DNA of 5,865 bases from a bacterium (GCA_021807065.1 JAKAPO010000165.1:1-5865), one strand, 5' to 3'; positions 1-5,179 are shown, numbered from the stretch's first letter. The notes: generated by a model from the sequence alone, not told the origin. Numbers and translations are program-made.

Positions 1-244
1 CGTACGCGAGAATGTAGTAGACGGGGGCACCATGACCGTACGCGAAGCCAGCTGCTCCTAGGAACGTAAAGCTCGTATAGACTTCTCCCGCGAGGAGCAA
101 CCACAGAAAGAGCGATCCAAACGAGCGCCCTCCGACGATGTATTCCTGCGGATCTCGCTTGGCCTTGCGTGAGCTCCAAAGCGCGAATGCAATCGTTCCG
201 AGAACGATGACTCCGACGATGCCAAGCGCGATCGTGGAGGTCAC
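1..244 (-). CDS. Sodium:solute symporter (SSS family), N-terminal part, cut by window edge
   Basis: This is the first 81 codons of a membrane carrier that imports a solute with sodium; the substrate cannot be told from this fragment. It begins at GTG (242-244). A GGAG at 253-256 lies 8 bases before that start, inside the upstream gene. Residues about 4-24 form the first membrane helix (IALGIVGVIVLGTIAFALW). The family-typical stretch follows: DPQEYIVGGRSFGSLFLW (31-48), then GEVYTSFTFLGAAGFAYGHG (53-72), which matches the conserved helix 1-2 region (D-x-Y-x-V-G-G-R-S and S-x-x-T-F-L-G-x-x-G-x-x-Y). The start overlaps the stop of the DUF3311 gene as GTGA, so the two are almost certainly translated together. 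The full family length is about 450-550 residues, so most of the gene lies beyond position 1. Confidence 0.9.
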   Translation of the reverse strand, partial: MTSTIALGIVGVIVLGTIAFALWSSRKAKRDPQEYIVGGRSFGSLFLWLLLAGEVYTSFTFLGAAGFAYGHGAPVYYILAY

Positions 245-435
245 CAACGGCGCTCCACTCGCCCGATGAACCACAGAAACGCGGGCGAAACCAGAACCCA
301 CCCGACAATCCAGAACAGTATGAAGGGCATGCCGAAAACGCTCGGGTTCACGCGGTTTACGACCGGTACGGCAACCGCCAGCGCGACGGTCGGAACCAAT
401 GCGAGAAGAACGGCTAGACGGTTAGCCTTCGGCAA
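241..435 (-). CDS. DUF3311 small membrane protein, partner of the SSS symporter
   Basis: This is a 64-residue membrane protein with two hydrophobic helices, at about residues 7-26 and 34-57. They are separated by the short polar turn NRVNPSVFG, and the protein ends in the basic tail GRVERRW. The R-V-x-P-x-V-x-G-M-P-F motif between the helices is typical of DUF3311. Such proteins are commonly encoded directly before a sodium:solute symporter and are thought to be its small accessory subunit; that role is inferred from context. The start is TTG (433-435), preceded by GAGAGG at a distance of 6 bases. The frame stays open upstream but shows no ATG or GTG in frame for at least 75 bases. Its TGA overlaps the symporter GTG by 4 bases. 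No clear promoter was found upstream. Confidence 0.8.
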   Translation of the reverse strand: MPKANRLAVLLALVPTVALAVAVPVVNRVNPSVFGMPFILFWIVGWVLVSPAFLWFIGRVERRW

Positions 436-770
436 CGCGAGCCTCTCTGCTCCGTATTTTGGACACTGACTCGCGAGCCGAGCCGGCTCCCAGCGAGCGC
501 CGATCGCTTCACCATGAACGCACCCTTCCCGCGGACATCAGATCATTCCGGCTTCCGGTCGAGGCGCGCCGTTTGCTCCGGGATTCCGGCCCGCGCCGGC
601 CCGGTTTCAAGATGTCGCCATCGCCGGCATGAAACGTCCAGACTGCTCCCGTTCCAGCTCTCTCCTCGTTTTCGTTAAGAGCTCGTAAAGAGTTCCTTGG
701 CCTCTTCGGTCATTCGTTAGTGAAACGGCTGCCGGCGGATACAATCAACGGGGAGGAGGATCATTCGGAA
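436..770. other. Intergenic region between divergent genes
   Basis: About 335 bases separate the DUF3311 and PAS-EAL starts. No convincing coding sequence, tRNA or riboswitch is visible; in particular there is no recognisable cyclic-di-GMP aptamer. It holds GC-rich short inverted repeats, such as GTTTCA at 604-609 and TGAAAC at 630-635 with a 20-base gap, and several CCGG-rich stretches around 550-603. A possible -10 element for the PAS-EAL gene lies at 740-745. The promoter of the leftward operon must also be here but cannot be pinned down. Confidence 0.5.
740..759 (+). promoter_or_regulatory. Candidate -10 box and strong ribosome binding site of the PAS-EAL gene
   Basis: TACAAT at 740-745 matches the sigma-70 -10 consensus at 5 of 6 positions. 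No good -35 is seen 16-19 bases upstream (about 715-723 reads TTAGTG or similar), so it would be a weak or activator-dependent promoter. Transcription would start near 752, just before the purine-rich GGGGAGGAGG at 750-759, giving a leader of about 20 bases before the ATG at 771. If the box is real, it favours ATG 771 over the GTG at 720 as the start. Confidence 0.35.
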
Positions 771-2012
771 ATGGATGCCCGAGACCTAGCTCTGGCTGGC
801 CGGACGCTCGCTACAACGCAATCCGTCGCTCCGGTTGCGACGTTTCTCCTCGATGTCGACAAAGAAGTCGTCACCAACCTAACCCCATCGCTTCGCAAAC
901 TGTGGGGCATCGCTCCGAACGCCGCACAGGCGAAGCTTTCGGAGTTCATCCAACGCATTCACCCCGATGATCGCGAGCGCGTTGCGGCGATTCGCCAGAG
1001 CGCACTCGAGTCGAAAGAGCCATATGGTTTCGAGTATCGGATGATCCGCGATGATGGTGAGGTCCGGCACATTCGGACAGAGGGGCAATTCTTCTACGAT
1101 GCTCAATCCGGCCTTGTCCGTAATGTCGGCGTCGTCATCGACATCACCGAGCAGCTTCGCGCGGCGGAGGGCGTCGAGCGCATCGTTCACTCCCAGGTGC
1201 TATCGCCCGAAGCAGAGCGTCTACTTGTTGAACGCCGCGAGATACAATCCGGTTTGCGCGGTGCGCTCGATCGCGACGAATTCGAATTGTACTTCCAGCC
1301 GATCGTCGATGCAAGGAGCCTTGCGCTGATCGGGGCCGAGGCGCTCATTCGCTGGAATCACCCGCAACTCGGCCTCGTACCACCCAACGTCTTTCTTCCC
1401 GCCGCCGAACACGCCGGCCTGATGGAAGAGATCGATTCGTGGGTCGTGCGACGTGCATGCAGCGACGCCGCCTCGCTCCTACAGTTTGGAATCACGCTTC
1501 GCATCGGCGTCAATGTTACGGCGCATTCACTCACAACGTCACGCTTCACGCGCATATTCGAACGGGCGCTGAACGCGAGTGACGTGTCGCCTCGGAATTT
1601 CGTTGTCGAGATCAACGAACAAGCGTTGCTCGTCGGCGATGGAGAAGTTCGAAATACCCTGAGCACGATGCGCCAAGCGGGCGTCACGGTCGCCCTCGAC
1701 GATTTCGGAACGGGTTACAATACGCTCAGCTACTTAAAGCAGTTTCCGATCGACGGAATTAAGATCGACCGCAGCTTCGTCCTCGATTTGGAAGAGTATC
1801 CGTACAGCAGGGCCCTCTGCTGCGGCATTCTCGCCTTCGCCTCAGAATTGGGGCTCTACGTGACGGCCGAGGGCGTCGAGACGGCCGCTCAGGAACAGTT
1901 CCTAAGAGCCCAAGGATGCAACGCGCTGCAAGGGCATCTCTACGGCCACCCCACATCGCGCGCCGATTTTGCAAGCCGTCTCGAGCGAGTCTCGGTCCTG
2001 CGCGTCTCCTAA
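771..2012 (+). CDS. PAS-EAL protein, cyclic-di-GMP phosphodiesterase
   Basis: This 413-residue soluble protein is predicted to hydrolyse cyclic di-GMP to pGpG under control of an N-terminal sensor. Residues about 20-131 form a PAS fold with PAC tail: HPDDRERV (64-71), FEYRMIRDDGEVRHIRTEG (87-105) and GVVIDITEQ (120-128), as in the PAS_3 type. Residues about 160-406 are an EAL domain. All signature residues I can check are present: EAL at 190-192, N249 in GVNVTA, E280 in VVEINE, D310 and D311 in DDFGTGYNTL, K331 in GIKIDRSFV, E367 in AEGVE, and Q387 in LQGHLYG. There is no GGDEF domain, membrane helix or signal peptide, so it should be cytosolic and a dedicated phosphodiesterase. ATG 771 was chosen because GGGGAGGAGG ends 11 bases before it. 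A GTG at 720 would add 17 residues but has no ribosome site. It stands alone on its strand; the PAS ligand is unknown. Confidence 0.92.
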   Translation: MDARDLALAGRTLATTQSVAPVATFLLDVDKEVVTNLTPSLRKLWGIAPNAAQAKLSEFIQRIHPDDRERVAAIRQSALESKEPYGFEYRMIRDDGEVRHIRTEGQFFYDAQSGLVRNVGVVIDITEQLRAAEGVERIVHSQVLSPEAERLLVERREIQSGLRGALDRDEFELYFQPIVDARSLALIGAEALIRWNHPQLGLVPPNVFLPAAEHAGLMEEIDSWVVRRACSDAASLLQFGITLRIGVNVTAHSLTTSRFTRIFERALNASDVSPRNFVVEINEQALLVGDGEVRNTLSTMRQAGVTVALDDFGTGYNTLSYLKQFPIDGIKIDRSFVLDLEEYPYSRALCCGILAFASELGLYVTAEGVETAAQEQFLRAQGCNALQGHLYGHPTSRADFASRLERVSVLRVS

Positions 2013-2019
2013 CCACCGC

Positions 2020-2058
2020 GCGAATGCGCGAACACGCGAACTGCGAACTGCGCGAACT
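2020..2058. repeat. Short GCGAA(CT) repeat cluster
   Basis: Five GCGAA-containing units lie between the PAS-EAL stop and the tRNA 3' end. Three are exact GCGAACT copies, at 2036-2042, 2043-2049 and 2052-2058. The last base of the last copy is the tRNA discriminator position. It looks like a small slippage expansion. It forms no stem followed by a T-run, so I do not call it a terminator. Confidence 0.5.
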
Positions 2059-2141
2059 GCCCAGAAAGGGACTCGAACCCCCACGGTGTTGCCACCACTG
2101 GTACCTGAAACCAGCGCGTCTACCAATTCCGCCATCTGGGC
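2058..2141 (-). tRNA. tRNA-Leu (anticodon CAG)
   Basis: This is an 84-base class II tRNA. The acceptor stem is GCCCAGA (2141-2135) paired with TCTGGGC (2065-2059), with discriminator A at 2058. The D-arm carries GAATTGGTAGAC. The anticodon stem CTGGT/ACCAG holds the loop TTCAGGT, giving anticodon CAG, which reads CUG. The long variable arm that marks leucine tRNAs folds as GGTG-GCAA-CACC. The T-arm has GGTTCGAGTCC, and its stem needs two G-U pairs at its outer end. CCA is not encoded (the next bases are GTT), so it must be added after transcription. No clear promoter is seen between 2142 and 2231. Confidence 0.96.
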
Positions 2142-2186
2142 ATAGGCCGGCTCCAATTCGAGGGCCTACGATGCCGCTCATGCTTC

Positions 2187-2215
2187 GACGCGCCTGGCGT
2201 CTGACCGAAGCGGTC
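2187..2215. other. Two adjacent small hairpins downstream of the toxin gene
   Basis: GACGC (2187-2191) pairs with GCGTC (2197-2201) around a 5-base loop. GACCG (2203-2207) pairs with CGGTC (2211-2215) around a 3-base loop. They lie 17-45 bases past the toxin stop codon in its direction of transcription and before the tRNA. There is no T-run after either on either strand, so a role in ending the toxin-antitoxin transcript is only a guess. Confidence 0.3.
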
Positions 2216-2231
2216 GAGCGCGCACGCGGCG

Positions 2232-2633
2232 CTAGTTGCAGGTGACGCCATGACTCGCCGCCGCGGCTCTCAGTCGGGTGCCGTAGGAGCAGAGCATCGC
2301 TCGGTGCTCTGCGGCAAGCCGCAGATACAAGGCGTCGTATACGGTAAGCGCGTAGCGCGAGCCGAGCGCCAACGCTTCACGCACGTGATCGCGCTGCATA
2401 GGCACGAGATCGATCGGGTATTGCTCGAACTTCGCGAACGCCTCATCGCAAAAGTCGCCGGAGATTCTTCCTCTGCGCGAGGCGGCGAGGAGCACGTTGC
2501 CGACCTCGGCCGCCAGGAGCGTCGGTGCCAAGGCTGCTTCCTCGCGCATTCGCCTAAGCGTTGACTCTGCTTCGCTGCTGTGCTCGTCCGGGAGGAGCCA
2601 CGCCAAGACGACGGAGGAGTCGATGACGAGCAC
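2232..2633 (-). CDS. vapC: PIN-domain toxin, VapC type
   Basis: This 133-residue PIN-domain protein has the usual VapC length and is predicted to be an RNase toxin that cuts RNA with divalent metal. Acidic active-site residues visible are D5 in VIDSSVVLAWLL, E43 in LLAAEVGN and D100 in TVYDALYLRLA. The fourth acidic residue normally sits in a motif like L-A-T-L-D-x-x-L. Here that region reads LCSYGTRLRAAA with G118 (codon GGC) where D (GAC) is usual, one base change away. Many PIN nucleases tolerate change at this position, so activity is uncertain rather than excluded. The start is GTG (2631-2633), directly abutting the antitoxin TAG with no gap. GAGGG at 2644-2648, inside the antitoxin gene, supplies a ribosome site 10 bases upstream. 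This arrangement implies coupled translation from one mRNA. Confidence 0.92.
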   Translation of the reverse strand: MLVIDSSVVLAWLLPDEHSSEAESTLRRMREEAALAPTLLAAEVGNVLLAASRRGRISGDFCDEAFAKFEQYPIDLVPMQRDHVREALALGSRYALTVYDALYLRLAAEHRAMLCSYGTRLRAAAASHGVTCN

Positions 2634-2876
2634 CTACCGCCGGCCCTCGCGGACCATCTCCCGCAGCTCCTCGGACGTGAAACTTCCCCCGGCGCGTGCC
2701 CGCAGGTTGCGACTCTCCTCCAGCAGCCGCTGGACGCGGTCCTCGCGCGCCTCGAGCGGCACGATGCGAGCGACGGGCCGCCCGTTGCGCGTCACCGTGA
2801 CCGTCTCTCCGGCGGCAACTTCATCGAGGATCCGGCTGAAATGGCTCTTCGCCTCGTAGGCCCCTACCTGTTTCAT
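2634..2876 (-). CDS. vapB: Phd/YefM-type antitoxin, cognate of the PIN toxin
   Basis: This 80-residue antitoxin is predicted to bind and block the adjacent PIN toxin and to repress its own operon. The N-terminal half is a clear Phd/YefM fold: MKQVGAYEAKSHFSRILDEV (1-20), then AAGETVTVTRNGRPVARIVP (21-40), with the family-typical K-x-x-x-S-x-x-L and T-R-N-G-R-P-V-A motifs. The charged C-terminal part (about 42-80, rich in E and R) is the expected toxin-binding tail. The ATG (2874-2876) is preceded by GGAG (forward CTCC at 2888-2891) at 11 bases. The A of the ATG is the outermost base of the operator palindrome, so repressor binding reaches the start codon. Pairing of a Phd/YefM antitoxin with a PIN toxin is a known VapBC variant. 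Confidence 0.92.
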   Translation of the reverse strand: MKQVGAYEAKSHFSRILDEVAAGETVTVTRNGRPVARIVPLEAREDRVQRLLEESRNLRARAGGSFTSEELREMVREGRR

Positions 2877-2926
2877 AATAGACTGGTCTCCACGACTAGT
2901 CTATTACCGCTGCGCCTCTCCGTCAA
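2876..2926 (-). promoter_or_regulatory. Toxin-antitoxin promoter with nested palindromic operator
   Basis: Read on the minus strand, TTGACG (2926-2921, 5 of 6 matches to -35) is followed after exactly 17 bases by TAGACT (2903-2898, 4 of 6 to -10). Transcription should start near 2891, leaving a leader of about 15 bases that begins at the GGAG ribosome site. Overlying this is a palindrome with perfect 9-base arms, TAATAGACT (2876-2884) and AGTCTATTA (2898-2906). Inside it are two smaller palindromes placed symmetrically: AGACTGGTCT (2880-2889) and GACTAGTC (2894-2901), centred 13 bp apart. Paired palindromes about one helical turn apart are the known operator layout for Phd/YefM-family antitoxins. 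Binding here would cover the -10 box, the predicted start site and the ribosome site. Confidence 0.75.
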
Positions 2927-3170
2927 CCAGAACTTCGGAATCCATGGGCTCGAAACGCCCGAGACCGAAGTGGGCGAGACGGCTGACGATTGGCCCCCAC
3001 GGGCTCGTCGAAGCGCAGCGTTGCCGCGACGACGGGAAAAGGGGGGCGCGCTCTTTCGCACGCGAGTCCTGCAGAATGCATCGGCGCGTATACGCCCGCC
3101 GGATACCGCGGCCGGGCGGCCAGAGCTCGACGCGCGCCGTGCGGCCCGTGGCGCGTTCGATCATCACTGC
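2907..3170. other. Stretch without a recognisable intact gene
   Basis: About 260 bases lie between the antitoxin operator and the first readable part of the Cas4 remnant. On the plus strand none of the three frames shows the expected Cas4 N-terminus, in particular no N-E-x-x-Y-C-P-R motif with the first iron-sulfur cysteine. On the minus strand an open frame, roughly 3167-2907, contains LAHFGLGRFEPMDSEVLVDG, which faintly recalls the end of an ASPIC/UnbV (CRTAC1) domain, but it lacks the W-P-x-G that normally follows. It is best read as decayed DNA. Confidence 0.35.
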
Positions 3171-4039
3171 GATGAGTCATTCGACACCGTCGATGGCGAA
3201 CGCGTTCATCGCCGTGTCGATACCTCGCGAGGCGAGCTGCCGGACGACGCACTGGCGATGAAGGCAGAGGCGACGTCAGTCGAGCTTGCATCCGACAAGA
3301 TCGGCGTGGTTGCGAAGAGCGACGTCGTTCGCGCCGACGGCCGCGAGGCCGTTCCAGTTGATTTCAAGCGCGGCAAGGCACCACCGGCGGAGCGGGGCCC
3401 GTACGATCCGGACGGTTACAACTTTGCATTCAGGCGTTGCTCCTCCGAGAGCATGGCTACGCCTGCAATGTGGGTCGACTCTACTATGCGGGCTCGAAGA
3501 CGCTCGTCGACGTCCCTATTGACGATGCGCTTGTCCAGCAAACTCGCGGGGCCATCGACGGCGCTCGCACAACGAAAGAACGAACGGCGATTCCCCCGCC
3601 GCTCGTCGACAGCCCGAAATGCGCGCGCTGCTCACTTTATGCGATTTGCCTTCCCGATGAAATCAACGTGCTGCGTGGCGCACATCGAAGCGGTGCTATT
3701 CGACCGTTTGGCGCACCCGCCGACGATCGCGGGCCGGTGTACGTCCTGGAGCCGGGTGCGCGGGCGGACCTCAACGCCGAGGTCCTGGAGGTGAGAACGG
3801 ATGCAGGCGTAGCTGCGTCAGTTCCGTTGATCGAAGTGGGAAGCCTTTCGCTGTTCGGTAACACGCATGTGAGTTCCCAGACGATACTGACGCTGCTCAC
3901 GCGTGACGTTCCCGTGTTCTACTGAAGCTACGGCGGCTGGCTCAACGGTTATGCACGCTCGATCAACGACCATAGCCTGGACCTGAGAATCGTGCAATAC
4001 GACGCCGTGAAGGATGACGGCACATCGCTGTCGCTGGCA
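3171..4039 (+). pseudogene. Decayed cas4-cas1 fusion gene (CRISPR adaptation)
   Basis: This is the broken remnant of a Cas4-Cas1 fusion, which trims and integrates new CRISPR spacers. Segment 1 (about 3171-3413) reads ESFDTVDGERVHRRVDT, then VELASDKIGVVAKSDVV and VPVDFKRGKAPP. It keeps the RecB-type nuclease residues: H (codon 3207), D in KSDVV, and D-x-K (3360-3368). At PYDPD the frame breaks: one base is missing, and the next frame continues at 3413 with RLQLCIQALLLREHGYACNV. Segment 2 carries the Cas4 cysteine cluster C-x2-C-x5-C (codons 3620, 3629, 3647) in DSPKCARCSLYAICLPDE, then a Cas1 N-terminus: GPVYVLEPGAR, LFGNTHVSSQ and DVPVFY. TGA (3923-3925) interrupts it, after which SYGGWLNGYARSINDHSLDL continues in frame to a second TGA at 4040. 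The Cas4 N-terminus and the Cas1 catalytic region (E, H, D residues) are missing. Adding the two stops, one frameshift and truncation at both ends, it cannot make a working protein. Fusions of this kind occur in type I-G (formerly I-U) and V-B systems; no other cas gene is present here. Confidence 0.88.
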
Positions 4040-4100
4040 TGAAAGCCGCCTCTTCTGGAATGCGCACGAGCGGGCCTGTCGTTGAAGCTATGCACGCTCG
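3923..4100 (+). repeat. Split direct repeat at the end of the cas1 remnant
   Basis: The 18-base sequence TGAAGCTATGCACGCTCG at 4083-4100 recurs at 3923-3961 as TGAAGCTA (3923-3930) and TGCACGCTCG (3952-3961), with 21 bases between the two halves. The first copy sits in the cas1 remnant at the TGA and SYGGW; the second lies beyond the end of recognisable Cas1 homology. The flanks of the two copies do not align well. It looks like a scar of local duplication with an internal 21-base loss, but chance cannot be excluded. Confidence 0.45.
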
Positions 4101-4183
4101 TTTGCTGGGTGCGCTTCCCTCGGCGGTGACGGTCGGGGGCTGGCGAGCAGGGTCCCGCCGCTGCGGGGCCTGAAACCCAATCC
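4040..4183. other. Spacer between cas1 remnant and htrA-like gene, with a repeat-like segment
   Basis: About 140 bases lack a credible gene; a 44-codon frame from ATG 4039 to TGA 4173 has no ribosome site and no recognisable product. At 4150-4176 the sequence has a short stem (CCGC at 4156-4159 pairing with GCGG at 4163-4166) and ends in GCCTGAAAC, which resembles the stem and GAAAC end of many CRISPR repeats. Only one copy is seen, with no regular spacing, so no array is called. The promoter of the protease gene should lie here, but no good boxes are evident. Confidence 0.35.
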
Positions 4184-5179
4184 ATGGCTTCGCGTTTGTG
4201 GGGCAAACGAATGCTCCGAAACACGAAAAGTAAGGTTCTCCCACTCTCCAGGACCGCGTTTGCACGCGATCTCGATCCTTACTCGCGCGCCGTCACGACT
4301 GCGGCAGAACGGGTCAGCCCGGCAGTCGTCGCAATCGAGGTAGGGGCCGGACACCGCGTCGGAGCCGGGAGCGGCTTCATCTTTACGCACGACGGCTACG
4401 TCCTGACCAATAGCCACGTCATCCACGGTGCCGAACGCATCGAGGTCGCGCTGCTCGACGGCCGTCAGTTCGCCGCGCAGCGGATCGGCGACGACCCGCA
4501 TACCGATCTTGCGGTGCTGCGCGTCGACGGACGCGATCTCCATCCCGCCGCTCTCGGCGATTCGAGCACGCTTCGGCCGGGACAACTCGTCGTCGCGGTA
4601 GGCAATCCGTACGGCCTCGCGACGAGCGTGACGGCCGGTGTCGTGAGCGCGCTCGGGCGTTCGCTACGGTCGCAGTCCGGACGTCTCATCGATAACATCA
4701 TTCAAACCGATGCTGCGCTCAACCCAGGAAATTCTGGAGGGCCGCTCGTTACCGCGTTCGGTGACGTTATCGGCGTCAACACCGCCATACTGCCGGGCCA
4801 AGGCTTGTGCTTCGCGATCGCGATCAACACTGCGGCTTTCGTCGCCGGGTTGCTCATCAAAGACGGGCGCATCAAACGCGGCTATCTCGGCATCGCCGCC
4901 GCCGACGTCGCGCTCTCCCCCGAAGCTGCGCGCCGCTTTCGGTTGAACGACCCGCGGGCGGTGCTCGCGGTCTCGGTCGAACCCGGCAGCCCTGCCGACC
5001 GCGTCCATCTGCAAGAAGGCGACATCATCATCGCGATCGACAAACAGCGTCTCGTGGGCGTCGACGAACTCCACGAGGCGCTCACGTCGATCGACATCGG
5101 CCGCACCTATACGCTCGAATTTCTGCGCAGAAAGGAACGGCGCACCGTTACCGTTCGCCTCGTCGAGTCGCCAAACTGA
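4184..5179 (+). CDS. HtrA/Deg-type S1C serine protease with one PDZ domain
   Basis: This 331-residue trypsin-like protease is of the HtrA family, which degrades or handles misfolded proteins. The catalytic triad is complete: H78 in VLTNSHVIHG, D108 in HTDLAVLRV and S184 in NPGNSGGPL. The oxyanion-loop region QTDAALNPGNSGGPL is typical. A single PDZ domain spans about 232-326, with the ligand-binding loop RGYLGI and the stretch GSPADRVHLQEGDIIIAID. Unlike most HtrA proteins, the first 45 residues (MASRLWGKRMLRNTKSK and on) have no hydrophobic segment, so neither export nor a membrane anchor is apparent; it may be cytosolic. ATG 4184 has no clear ribosome site. ATG 4211 has GGGG at 4200-4203, 7 bases upstream, and may be the true start, giving 322 residues. 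The MFS gene begins 10 bases after its stop, suggesting one transcript. Confidence 0.92.
   Translation: MASRLWGKRMLRNTKSKVLPLSRTAFARDLDPYSRAVTTAAERVSPAVVAIEVGAGHRVGAGSGFIFTHDGYVLTNSHVIHGAERIEVALLDGRQFAAQRIGDDPHTDLAVLRVDGRDLHPAALGDSSTLRPGQLVVAVGNPYGLATSVTAGVVSALGRSLRSQSGRLIDNIIQTDAALNPGNSGGPLVTAFGDVIGVNTAILPGQGLCFAIAINTAAFVAGLLIKDGRIKRGYLGIAAADVALSPEAARRFRLNDPRAVLAVSVEPGSPADRVHLQEGDIIIAIDKQRLVGVDELHEALTSIDIGRTYTLEFLRRKERRTVTVRLVESPN

Noticed and set aside
436..770. Cyclic-di-GMP or other riboswitch ahead of the PAS-EAL gene
   Set aside because: No conserved aptamer core is visible, and the likely transcript begins near 752, leaving no room for one.
1759..2181. Minus-strand open frames over the PAS-EAL 3' end and the tRNA (also 1902-2156)
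   Set aside because: They are translations of the tRNA-Leu and of the antisense of the EAL domain; the tRNA structure explains the sequence.
2187..2215. Rho-independent terminator after the toxin gene
   Set aside because: The stems are only 5 bp and no T-run follows on either strand.
3405..3420. Programmed ribosomal frameshift joining the Cas4 parts
   Set aside because: No slippery heptamer or downstream structure is evident, and the gene carries further disabling lesions.
2580..3794. Long plus-strand open frame of 404 codons
   Set aside because: Its first part is antisense to the toxin-antitoxin genes and its middle has no protein-like pattern. Only about 3171-3413 has meaning, as the first segment of the cas4-cas1 remnant.
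3437..3925. Stand-alone 162-codon gene
   Set aside because: It starts in the middle of a Cas4 domain (the homologous run begins before it, at 3413) and stops within the Cas1 N-terminus. It is a piece of the pseudogene.
4150..4222. CRISPR array
   Set aside because: Only one repeat-like unit with a stem; the second GAAAC is 46 bases on with unrelated flanks. An array needs regular exact repeats.
3949..4265. Minus-strand open frames opposite the cas1 end and protease start
   Set aside because: They cover the junction of a decayed gene and the protease N-terminus, have no recognisable domain and no ribosome site.
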